From a virus, in the IMG/VR virus record IMGVR_UViG_3300036939_000049, positions 37,253 to 101,252 of that record: a stretch of 64,000 nucleotides of DNA; one strand, 5' to 3'. Positions within the stretch are counted from its first letter, which is position 1, and each line of letters begins with the position of its first letter. Both the position numbers and the translations under genes were made by a program. Below are positions 24,150-33,900 of this stretch, in pieces. The notes beneath the pieces were generated by a model. The model saw only the letters and a list, made by a program, of their open reading frames with translations. It was not told where the DNA came from and did no database searches.

Positions 24150-26066
24150 TTAATCTGATAATGCCAATATTAGCCCAATTGCATCGCCGATCGTCGGAAC
24201 ATCCAATTGAGCAGGCGTTACTTGATGGGGGTTGTTGGTATCTATGAGGTGACTAAATAAATCCACAAAGCTCCCAGGTACTTCAACCATGCAGCCCTCT
24301 GCCGGATTGTGAGAAATGCGTGACACTTGAGTTCCATCCAGGTAGTACGCGATCGCGATTTCGTATGTACCCGCTATCAGGCTTCCCCCAGATGCGCCTT
24401 GTAGCGTAATGGTGGGAGGGCTAAACAATCCGTGGTCACTACTTGGAGGGGCAGGAAGCGTGGTAATCTCCGTCAATCCGCTTAACGTGCCAATTTGCGG
24501 ATTTGCAATTGCAGGAACTCGCACTTCGTAAATTCTCCCGCCAAATCGAACGAAAACCGCTAAGACGGGTAAATTAAAACTACCTTTAGTATTTCCCCCA
24601 ATTACCGGGTAATCATTCCGGATTGCGTTTGGATAAGTGCAAGTGATGGAAATAGCTTGATTGACTGTTATTGCCACACTCTTCCATTCCCCGGCTTGGG
24701 AGTATCCCACAGCACAATCTACAATCGCTCGGATAGCTTCTGTACTAGGCACACTACCACCACGTAAAAATATTCCTCCGTTCCCATCAATGGTTACTTT
24801 TTGTCCTGTCCTGTTAGGTGCAATCCCATAAACACGATGTCTTGCTTTTGCAGGAAAGCTAAATCGCTCTACCAAGGCACTACCTTCCAAGACGTCTACG
24901 CCGCCCCCATCGTTCGGCAACACACGCAGTAAGTCGCCATTGAAAAATACCAAACTTTTGCCACCAACAAGCTCCCATAAGTCTCCAGCAAAATTCCCAG
25001 CCTGTGCAAAGGGAAACAAGATGATAGACAGCCGAGTCCCTTCCAATATTTCTCGCTGTACCTGTTCTGAGCTAAATTGTAGGTATACTTCTACAAAGTA
25101 TGCCCATCCCGTAGGTAAGTCTGTCCGTAAAGTTAGCAATCCCCTTACGCCGTACTCCCAAGTTCGAGTTCCGCCCAATTCGTTAATTGTGGTGCCATTA
25201 CTATCGACTGTCACCAATGCCCCATTAGCTAGATTGACCATCCCTCTTGGGCGCACAATTAACAAGCGGTCATAAACCTGGCTTCTGATAACCCCTTCTT
25301 GCCTTACCTCTATCCCAAATGTCGTTCCCGCCGACACTGCCATAGAACTGTTGTTGCGCCAATAAAGCTTTAATGGAAAGCTGCGCGACCCATCCATTGG
25401 GTATTTTGGTGGTGCTAGTACCGCATCAAGCGGGACGGTTGTCACGTCTTGAGCACAACCACTGTCTCCGTAAGGGTCGGTAACTGCACTTAATAAAGGA
25501 TTTCCTGCCATCCTCACCCATTTCTCCGTTGGGCGACTTGGAGGTGTAATTACTTGCGTTCCATCTACTGCCCTATACTCCCCTGGATCATAGTAATAAA
25601 AAGCCCCTTTACTACTAATTAAGCGCACCATTCCTTGTAGTAAGTCAGCGCCTATCGGTAACTGTGTGGCGGTATCGACTGCGGGTGCAAGTGTGATGTG
25701 TGCCGCTCTGTTTAAAACGATTGGGGTAAGTACGCGATCGCTAATTCCAATTACCCGCCTATTTTCATCAGTAGCGTATTCATACGTCTTCCATCCACAC
25801 AAAATCATGCCGTCATGACATAACCAGTACCAATGAAAATCAGTTGCGTCTGTTTTATTGCTTATAGGTAGTGTAATTTGAATTGCTTGAGACGCTGTGT
25901 AATTTACGGTTACTTCATTACTGGCAATCGTAAACCCTGCCCTGTTTTGTCCATGCAAGGTTAATGTGAGAGAGCCTGCGGTGCTAAACTGTCCGCCATT
26001 GAGTAACGCGATCACGGAGCTATCAAATGCAAGTTTTGTTAATCCGTAAGCGAATTCACAAGGCAT
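24150..26066 (-). CDS. Large tail-fibre or baseplate protein, 638 aa
   Basis: Beta-rich throughout. Near the C-terminus HLIDTNNPHQVTPAQLDV matches the NPHQVT phrase typical of phage tail-fibre and collar proteins. It is spaced six bases from the next upstream gene. Likely a host-binding fibre or a baseplate component of the virion. Confidence 0.68.
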   Translation of the reverse strand: MPCEFAYGLTKLAFDSSVIALLNGGQFSTAGSLTLTLHGQNRAGFTIASNEVTVNYTASQAIQITLPISNKTDATDFHWYWLCHDGMILCGWKTYEYATDENRRVIGISDRVLTPIVLNRAAHITLAPAVDTATQLPIGADLLQGMVRLISSKGAFYYYDPGEYRAVDGTQVITPPSRPTEKWVRMAGNPLLSAVTDPYGDSGCAQDVTTVPLDAVLAPPKYPMDGSRSFPLKLYWRNNSSMAVSAGTTFGIEVRQEGVIRSQVYDRLLIVRPRGMVNLANGALVTVDSNGTTINELGGTRTWEYGVRGLLTLRTDLPTGWAYFVEVYLQFSSEQVQREILEGTRLSIILFPFAQAGNFAGDLWELVGGKSLVFFNGDLLRVLPNDGGGVDVLEGSALVERFSFPAKARHRVYGIAPNRTGQKVTIDGNGGIFLRGGSVPSTEAIRAIVDCAVGYSQAGEWKSVAITVNQAISITCTYPNAIRNDYPVIGGNTKGSFNLPVLAVFVRFGGRIYEVRVPAIANPQIGTLSGLTEITTLPAPPSSDHGLFSPPTITLQGASGGSLIAGTYEIAIAYYLDGTQVSRISHNPAEGCMVEVPGSFVDLFSHLIDTNNPHQVTPAQLDVPTIGDAIGLILALSD

Positions 26067-26071
26067 TAAAA

Positions 26072-27526
26072 TTATGCTCCATTCTTTTTTGTATAATAAC
26101 TTGCTACAAGCACTTTAGCGTTTGGTAATAAACCTAAAACTGTAACTTTTTTATCTTCTTTTACTACAAGACCATTATTTAGTATTTTAGCTACCCAAAC
26201 TAAGACATCTTTGGTTGTTTTTTCTGGGTTCGTTTTGTCATATATATTGAATTCCCGATAATCTCTAAATCTTTTCTTTACCCATAGACCTGAGCCATAA
26301 GCGCCTTCCATAATATCACTTTCAATAACGTCTTTATCGATAGAAGGTGCTACCAGATAAAAATTGTTTTTGACAAGAGTTGCACCAAACCTAGGATTTA
26401 TTGAGCTTATACTAGTGTTTGTATCTTCATAAGCGTAGCTTGCTAATGTATTAACTATGGTTGAGTTATCAGCACTCATTTGACTAACAATCACTTTATT
26501 GGTGACAACTCTACTAGGTGCAGTCCTAGAGCTACCATCAGAACTTTCATACCTTGTAGATGTGTTTTGTTCAAGATGTACAATTGAGTTATTACATCCA
26601 ATAATAAGAGAGTTTATATTAGTTTCTTCTTTTTGACTAAAAATATCTAAATACCCTCTAGTCCTAGGTGTTTCACTACTTATGTCTATCAGTTTATAAT
26701 CAATCGTAAAACCGTCGTTTCCTATAAAAATAGGTTTTATTTTTTCCTCTGAATCATTCCTAGCGATTCCATTAATAACACCTGCTGAGCTTCCAGCACT
26801 AGTATCGACAACCTTTGAATAAAAAGAGTAATTACCACGTTTTATTATTGTTTTTTTGTAAAAACTATAACTTGTATTTTGTAATTTATAATCAATAGTT
26901 ATGGTTGTTCTTCTTATGGAGTAGTCTGCACTATTATAGTCGTTTTGCTCAACAGTTTGGTTGTATGTTCCTTGGCATTGCAGCAATACGTTATTGCTTG
27001 AATAAGAAGCTGTTTGTGTTGTTATTTCACCTAATCTCCCAAACGTTGAATAGGTTTCTGTAATTGCACCGCGAACAGCTTTTCCTTCTAAATAAGCTGC
27101 CCAGTTACCTGTTCCTAGCCAAGTATACTGGGTTGAAGCTAAATCGGTGTTAGTGTGAGTATACACATTAGAATCATTCCCAAATATATTAGTGATTCTG
27201 CTTTCATTATTAAAAAAACCTACTACCCAATCATTTAGTTTTAGCCCTAAATTTGAAAGGTATGTGCGAGAACGTGTTGGTTCAGTTCTTAAGCCTGAGT
27301 AAATCTTGAGTGGGGTAGCGCGATCGCCTCCGATGTAAAGACTCCATGTCGCGCCTTCTCTAACAGTGAATAGAACCTTGATTGAATATTCTTCGTCAGA
27401 CTTAGGACGCGATCGCGTTTTCTTGAATCCAGTGGAGCGAACAACACGCTGCGGCGGCGCGTCAATGGCAATTTCTTTTCGCAGCGTGTCGGCAATTTGT
27501 TTGATTAATTCGTCTTTATCTGCCAC
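26072..27526 (-). CDS. Hypothetical virion protein, AT-rich gene, 484 aa
   Basis: N-terminal helix KDELIKQIADTLRKEI, a Lys/Arg-rich linker, then a long beta-rich, Asn/Ser/Thr-rich body. The DNA of the body (about 26100-27200) is visibly more AT-rich and has fewer HIP1 sites than its neighbours, which suggests separate acquisition, as is common for receptor-binding genes. A short upstream gene repeats its N-terminal helix. Confidence 0.6.
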   Translation of the reverse strand: MADKDELIKQIADTLRKEIAIDAPPQRVVRSTGFKKTRSRPKSDEEYSIKVLFTVREGATWSLYIGGDRATPLKIYSGLRTEPTRSRTYLSNLGLKLNDWVVGFFNNESRITNIFGNDSNVYTHTNTDLASTQYTWLGTGNWAAYLEGKAVRGAITETYSTFGRLGEITTQTASYSSNNVLLQCQGTYNQTVEQNDYNSADYSIRRTTITIDYKLQNTSYSFYKKTIIKRGNYSFYSKVVDTSAGSSAGVINGIARNDSEEKIKPIFIGNDGFTIDYKLIDISSETPRTRGYLDIFSQKEETNINSLIIGCNNSIVHLEQNTSTRYESSDGSSRTAPSRVVTNKVIVSQMSADNSTIVNTLASYAYEDTNTSISSINPRFGATLVKNNFYLVAPSIDKDVIESDIMEGAYGSGLWVKKRFRDYREFNIYDKTNPEKTTKDVLVWVAKILNNGLVVKEDKKVTVLGLLPNAKVLVASYYTKKNGA

Positions 27527-27647
27527 TGCTACTTCTCACTACATTGACGCTTTGTGTTCGTAATTGCTTCTTGACCTGTGTAAGTAAGTCAGAGTCTCTT
27601 TTTTTTAAAAGATTTGCAATTTCTCTGATTAAATCCTCTTTTGTCAT
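27516..27647 (-). CDS. Small protein similar to the N-terminus of the next virion gene, 43 aa
   Basis: KEDLIREIANLLKKRD parallels KDELIKQIADTLRKE of the 484-residue protein downstream. It overlaps genes on both sides by a few bases. It may be a truncated paralogue or a small assembly helix. Confidence 0.5.
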   Translation of the reverse strand: MTKEDLIREIANLLKKRDSDLLTQVKKQLRTQSVNVVRSSSGR

Positions 27648-30379
27648 ACGTTGAAGTTCTTTCTACTTGGTAAATTTGGATCTAAAATTTCACCCATAGG
27701 ATACCTATCCGGAATAAACAAGCGCTGCAAAGTTTGACCCTTGGGTTTACGCTCTTGTGCAGGGACGGCGGCTTTCTGTGTGGTATATCGCATGGGTGCA
27801 GCACGTTCTATCCCTAAATTAATACTACAGTTTCTCCCCAGTAAAATAGGTACGCCATTTTTAGAATCAATCAACACTTCTCGCGAAATGCTCAGAAGCC
27901 GCCTGTGTCGCACGGTATTATTCGCTGTATACGTAACGCGATCACCGGCACGCATGGTCATATTAAACTCAATGCTGAAGCTATCTTTCGTACCCCCAGT
28001 GATATTTTGAATAGTCAGGTCTGTCTGCGCCGCTGTCAATGCCTGATTTAAAGTCGTGGCGAAAGGATAGCTTAGACTCCCTCCTTCTACCTTGGCGTCT
28101 GGATTAATCCCACTACTGACGTAGTGCTCTATTTTGTTGGTTGCCGTCGCTCCGCTTTTGTTACTACTACCATTTGCGCCTTCTGGTTCTACTTTATCCC
28201 AGAGCGTTCGCCTTAAATGTGTTGGCGGTCGCCCGTAATTTTTCTCCCCTGTGCTCATCGCAAATGAATTAGCAAACTGGGCATCGCCCGACGAGTAATT
28301 CCTTTGGGTCACAATGTAGCTGTCTTGTTCGTCAAGTCGAGGTTGACCCGGTTGAAGCGTAGGGAGTGGAATATTGAAATTGTCTGTCTTCGTATTTACT
28401 GAAGGGGAGACTGTTACCCACTCCTCGTGATAGCTATCCTGTCCTGTAGTTAACGGCTGGCGTGGATCATCTGGTGGATCGTTTTCTGGATCAAGTCTAG
28501 CTGTGAAGGAACTTTCCCTTGTAATTTTCCGAACCACGAAAAATTCTTCTACCCAGCTAGGATCTTCTACTTGGGCATACTGGGATGTACCGTTAGGGAG
28601 ACATACTTTATAGGTTTCCACAGGACGCGGTGGCATGTCGTTGTAATAGTCACGCTTGGCTTCTAAGTAATATCGTTCTGCGCCAACCATCGGGTGCCAT
28701 CCAAAACGATGACATTGCAGGATTTCCCCCTCAATTTCATCTTGTGGGTCAAGTTTGACGGTTTCTAAGGACGTACTCTCTGACTTGTAGCGGCTGAGCA
28801 TCGACCCCACTAAATCCCAACCCAAATAGTATCCCGTATCTCGCGAAACACTAAATGAGCCGTCTATGTCCCAATAGTGCTTCTTTTTCCACTTCATGGT
28901 TAACTGCCAGCACCCAGAAGAAGCTCCTGTATTGTCAGTCTCCGCGTCACTTCCCGTGGCACCCACCAATATCCCACCATTGGTAAACATGTCTTCCCCG
29001 TAAAACACATAGCCGTACCTGAGAAAGCTACTCTCAACAGGTTGATCATCTTCGGTGATTTCAATTTCCTGTTCTTTGGTTGTACCTCCGCTATCAAACA
29101 CCAAGGAAATGTCTTTAAGCGGGCCTGTACCGGCAGGCGCAATACTGGGGTCATCAGCAGGTTTTGGGATTACTTTTCTTACAGGGACGTGCGCTTTCCA
29201 TCGCGGCTGCTGATATTCAGAATTAGCAGAGGTATCTTCCTTGTCTACATCTTCTGGGGATTCACTAAACTTCCCTTCTAGCTTCCGTTTGGGGTCGTAG
29301 CTAGTTACCCAAGGATAGATAGCAGTTGACTCAGAAAAAGGAATTGAAGGGGTAGCATCTGTAGGGTATGGATACGGAAGACTTTCTACTGGAGTTAAGT
29401 CCGGATGGGCGAACGTCTCTCCTATATTTAATACGCGGCGCTTTCTTCCGACCACAGACGTGGAAATTTCAGATTTTATTTGGGACATCTCTAGGTAATG
29501 TCCTCCTACCCCTGCAAGATTACGGACTTCTACTGCTCCCGGATGCGAATAATCTAAAAATCCCCCGAACATCCGTACCTGCTGCTGAGCCAAATTCATG
29601 AAGTTTCCTGACTCATTCCCTTCAGCCGCAATTGGAACTTGCATGTAGGGACCAATAAACCCATCACCGACTCGTGACGCCAATTCTTGAACACTGGTGT
29701 AGGCAGATGTCGCTTTTTTCTGCCCACCCCCTGGTAACTTCCCGGCACAATAAGGGTCAAGCTCTAAAGCAGGGCTTTGCGTTTGTATTGTTAGGCTACT
29801 CCCCCCTTTAAGAAGAATATCAAAATCGTAATTCTCGTGTCTTCCTCCCAACCCTACTTGTACGGCTATCTCGTGAATCCCGCCACTACTTTCAGTAAAG
29901 CTTAAGGAAGATACTCGAAACCCAATGCCAAACGCTGTAAACTCAGCTCCTTCACAAAGCAGCGTAATTACAGCATCCCGCATTCCCACCCAAGTCACGA
30001 AGTTAAAGCTACCCGATGGATGTCCCTCGAAGCTATCCGTCCAGCTAAAACTGCCCTGCATCGGAATCTGAGAAAAAATAGCTGGGTACGGCGGTGGAAG
30101 ATAAGAAAAATCTGTTTCTACGGTTTCTGCACCGCTACCTATGATTAATTCCCCAGCCACTACACCAGGCGCTACGGCGATACTAATCTCCCCTGTAGGT
30201 AACACTGCAAACTCCCCCGATTGAGGTGTAGGATTGGGAGTCTGAATGTAGGTGGCTCCAGCAATAGTGACTTGTTGCGGTACTACCCCTAAATCTACCG
30301 TGACTGTATTGTTGACGGGAGTAGGCAAGGACGCGATCGCGCTGTCTTGGAAGTCACCGATTAAGGTAAGCTGGGGCAT
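27644..30379 (-). CDS. Large tail protein (tip/baseplate-like), 911 aa
   Basis: Beta-rich structural protein with no recognised enzyme motif; segments such as MQGSFSWTDSFEGHPSGSF and a long acidic, Pro-rich middle fit a tail tip or hub. It overlaps the following small gene by four bases (ATGA-type). A copy of the 19-bp repeat lies five bases upstream of its ATG. The 220 bases between it and the next upstream gene hold a second copy and no gene. Confidence 0.6.
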   Translation of the reverse strand: MPQLTLIGDFQDSAIASLPTPVNNTVTVDLGVVPQQVTIAGATYIQTPNPTPQSGEFAVLPTGEISIAVAPGVVAGELIIGSGAETVETDFSYLPPPYPAIFSQIPMQGSFSWTDSFEGHPSGSFNFVTWVGMRDAVITLLCEGAEFTAFGIGFRVSSLSFTESSGGIHEIAVQVGLGGRHENYDFDILLKGGSSLTIQTQSPALELDPYCAGKLPGGGQKKATSAYTSVQELASRVGDGFIGPYMQVPIAAEGNESGNFMNLAQQQVRMFGGFLDYSHPGAVEVRNLAGVGGHYLEMSQIKSEISTSVVGRKRRVLNIGETFAHPDLTPVESLPYPYPTDATPSIPFSESTAIYPWVTSYDPKRKLEGKFSESPEDVDKEDTSANSEYQQPRWKAHVPVRKVIPKPADDPSIAPAGTGPLKDISLVFDSGGTTKEQEIEITEDDQPVESSFLRYGYVFYGEDMFTNGGILVGATGSDAETDNTGASSGCWQLTMKWKKKHYWDIDGSFSVSRDTGYYLGWDLVGSMLSRYKSESTSLETVKLDPQDEIEGEILQCHRFGWHPMVGAERYYLEAKRDYYNDMPPRPVETYKVCLPNGTSQYAQVEDPSWVEEFFVVRKITRESSFTARLDPENDPPDDPRQPLTTGQDSYHEEWVTVSPSVNTKTDNFNIPLPTLQPGQPRLDEQDSYIVTQRNYSSGDAQFANSFAMSTGEKNYGRPPTHLRRTLWDKVEPEGANGSSNKSGATATNKIEHYVSSGINPDAKVEGGSLSYPFATTLNQALTAAQTDLTIQNITGGTKDSFSIEFNMTMRAGDRVTYTANNTVRHRRLLSISREVLIDSKNGVPILLGRNCSINLGIERAAPMRYTTQKAAVPAQERKPKGQTLQRLFIPDRYPMGEILDPNLPSRKNFNV

Positions 30380-30383
30380 GGAA

Positions 30384-30402
30384 TGTACACGAAAAGTTTA
30401 CA
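30384..30402 (-). repeat. 19-bp repeat, asymmetric copy upstream of tail gene
   Basis: On the minus strand TGTAAACTTTTCGTGTACA, placed between any promoter and the ATG at 30379. Unusual in being at a gene start. Confidence 0.85.
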
Positions 30403-30593
30403 CGACTTGGCGCGATCTCGTAGTAATATAATAAGTGATCGCACCCCACCTCCAATTTTTCCGGACGACGATCTCTACCCGATTTTTGCTGATTAATCAG
30501 CAAAAATTGAAAGTCAATCTCCGCCAGGAATCCAGCATTTTCAAAAGCTGCTTTCTTATTATTTTTTCGACTATAACCAAACCGCAACCACGA

Positions 30594-30612
30594 TGTAAAC
30601 TATTCGTGTACA
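30594..30612 (+). repeat. 19-bp repeat, asymmetric copy at gene end
   Basis: TGTAAACTATTCGTGTACA on the plus strand. Read on the minus strand it supplies the last codons (VHE) and the TAG stop of the 107-residue gene. Confidence 0.88.
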
Positions 30613-30923
30613 AAAACTGCAAGCTTTAAAGTTTTCTGTTCAGTATCCCAGTAAAACTCTCCTGGCTGCGGTTCCCCTAAACTTCGAGTGTACCTGCGAC
30701 CCATGTACTCGATCGCGTCCAGCCTTTTTATCCTCAACCCTTTCACACTCACTTCAATTACGTGTGTTGTAGGGGTAGGGATAGGGAGTGATATGGATTT
30801 ATTACCTTCAAGACCGATTACGGCAATCAGTGCCCCGTAACACTCTTTCCCCGTCCCTAGTTCAAAATGCGCTGAGCTTAGGGCGTTGTTTGTTTCGTTG
30901 TTGGAACCTTCGAGTGTGAACAC
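30600..30923 (-). CDS. Hypothetical virion-operon protein, 107 aa
   Basis: Overlaps the end of the MuF gene by 62 bases in another frame. Beta-rich (LPIPTPTTHVIEVSVKGLRI). The position, just after the MuF gene and before the tail genes, fits a small head-tail joining or decoration protein, but that is inference. Confidence 0.5.
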   Translation of the reverse strand: MFTLEGSNNETNNALSSAHFELGTGKECYGALIAVIGLEGNKSISLPIPTPTTHVIEVSVKGLRIKRLDAIEYMGRRYTRSLGEPQPGEFYWDTEQKTLKLAVFVHE

Positions 30924-33900
30924 GTTTGAATGCCGCCAGCGTCTGTTTTCTCTTAAATCCTACAACTTCCATTTCACTTTCTACCTGCAATCGGCGTGCT
31001 CGAATCAATTCCAGCGCTGTCGCTATTTCAATGTAATTTATTGGAGTTTGACTAGTAGCTTTCCCGTCTTCCACCTGTGCTACATACTCACGCCAATTCA
31101 GCGTAGCAAGCTGTTCATCAATAAGCATTCCTAGTGTGTCGCGCACCCAAGGCAATTCTTCAAATTCATTGGTTAAGTCTTGTGCAATTATACGTCGGCG
31201 CACTCGCTGCAAGCTCTTTTGAACCCCAGGCTGACCTGTGTAGCCTTTGAAACCAGGCTCTAATTCATAATTAGGTGCACTCTCATCAAACAAGTCTACG
31301 ACTCGGTAATCTATTCGAGCTTGTAAAAGGTCTGGGACTAACACAATTTTCATCCCTACATCCTTCCGCATTTTTTTGTTAAACTGCTCTAGGCTTTTCA
31401 GGATAGTCTTTGGCACCTGACGCCCTTTAATTTTTTCGGGATTATTCGGATTACCCCATAATTGCTGTTTCTTGGTAGCCAATTCCTGCTCTTTTGTCAG
31501 TAGCCTTACCCGTCTCCTATAAGCATCCAATGCGCCCGTTGTGGCGGCATCTCGCAATGTCTTCTGTTCTGATTCGTTCAACCCATTGATAAACGCCTGT
31601 TCTCCTGCGGTAGGGGTGCGCTCTCCTTTGTAAACTTTTTCAATCCCTTTGGAGTCGGCTGTACTGAGTGGTGCTAGTTTTGCCCAGATGGGAGTTAATT
31701 CATCGCGTCGTCTTGCGATTAGCCGCCCCACCTCTTGTTTGACTCCATTCAATTGAGTACGAATCGCATCCGCACTTAGTTGCTGCCCTCGATACTCAAA
31801 CAGCGTGGGTTGCTGACTGTCTCTAATTAATAGCGCTCTCACTCGCTGTAGTTCAATAATCCTGGCGTCATATTCCTCAACTTGAGATGCAGCCCCCACT
31901 CGTAACTGTTGGATAGTTGCCCATGTAGGAGTCTTTAATAGTTCAACGTAAGCCACTGGGTCAAGCCGTCGCAGCTGTTCCATATCCGCCGCAACAGCAT
32001 TTGCTAATTCTTGAATTTCTACTGAGGTCTGGTTTCGAGTATTCAACAAGTCCTGAAGTGACGCATCTACACTAGCCAAGCGCGATCGCGTCACCACTTC
32101 CGGTAATGGAGGGCTTCCCGCTCCGCCTGGATTAATTACCAATTCAATACGCTGCACGTAGCTATAAGGGAATCCGGAACCCAATGTTCCATTGCTAGTA
32201 ATTAGAGCAGCTGCTCTGTTAATTGCCGTCCTTCGTTGCTTCAGTGCGTCATCCAGTAATCGACCTTGAATTTCTTCTTGTGGGAGCGTCGGGGCTGGTG
32301 GAGGGGTTAACCCCGGTTCGTTTGGAGCCGCAGGTAAGGCGGCAACATCGCGTAGTGCTTGAGTTTGTTTTATAGAACCCATAACATTTGCCATCCCTGT
32401 AAGTGGGTCTGACAATCTTCTTAATGCTGCCAGTTGTTCATCAATTCCTTGGACGCTCAAGTTGATTATATTCTGGGCATGCTCTAATCCCTGCCGTCGC
32501 TCTCGCTCGTATAGCGTCTCTCCTTGCGGAGCTTGCATTGGGGTAACAGTATTGGTGTACTGCTCTACCGTAGAATCTAAATAGCTGCGCGATTTTTGTA
32601 GCCTTTTTTGTAAAGCCGATACATTTCGATCCAATCCCAGATTTGCGCCTTTAATGCGATCGCGCACAGCCTTAGCCTCTACAAATTCTTCCTGCTGCTG
32701 GGGGGCGAGTTCATCAAATGTGAGTGGAAGATTGTCAAGCCTTGCCTGTAATCCTTGAAATCTTTCTTGGGTTTGACTCAGGTAATCGACTAATTCTGGT
32801 CGTTTTAAATTTCGTGCGTTCTGTAAAACGTCATCGACAGCTTGAATCTGTCCGTCGATACTGGTAATGACGGCATTAGCATTAACTTCTCCTACGGACG
32901 TCTTTAAATTATTAAGGCGACCTACTAGCTGCTGAACTTCGGCATAATACCCTCCTAATTCTTGCGGAGTTAATTTTTGCAATGTTGCTACTTGAGTATC
33001 TAAGCTCTGCATTAATTGATTGCGGTCACCACGTAATGTCGTGTTTAATGCTTCGTCAATAACAATGCGTGATCGCGTTCGTAATGCCAGCAATTCTTCT
33101 TTACGCTTTTCTAATTCCCCTCGCACAATATCGGGAAGTGTTAAGCCATCACTAATAATCTTTAGCCCTTGCCGAATACTGCTTCTAGAAAATTGGATTG
33201 TATTTTTAATTTCTTGAGTTAGTTGTCCGTTCTGTTTAAATAATGGGTCGGCTAACGGGTCATCAACGTCTTGTAGTCTAGATTCAATGTTAGTGATACT
33301 TAACTCAACTGAATTTGCCAATTGATTTAAAGCCGCAGCATTAACTTCAGTCCCAATTGCGGTGTTTGTAGCTTTTTCAATTGAACGCTGAGCTGAATTA
33401 AAAAGCTGAGTTTTATATTTACCCAGTTTTAACCCGCCCCCTAAAATTCCTTGTTTAGGCATTCGGGCGTCGTTAACTGTCTTGGTAATATTTCTTTGAT
33501 AATCAGTAACCTGACCCAAAACCTCTGAATATTCATTGAAAGCATTATCTCGCCGTCGGCGTTGGTTATCTTCTGCGCTGGGTACAGCTATCACGCGATT
33601 ACTGGGGGTCGTGGATTGCACCCTATTAGGAATTCCCAGGATGTTGGGTGGCATCGTCGGCTGTTGAGCTGGTGATAACGACGTCTGATTTGGAGGTAAT
33701 GCGGGGGGTATTGTTCCTGAAGGTAGCTGAGGCTGAACAATTCCGGCGGCAGGAGCTTGTGCGGACGGAATTGCACTTCCTATCCCTACCCCCTGAGGTT
33801 GCACCCCACCCACAGGTTGAGTGGGAGGAACAGGCATAAGGTAAATTCGTCCTGCCAATTGTTCTCGAATTCGATTTTTCGTTTCTTCTGTAAACTGAAG

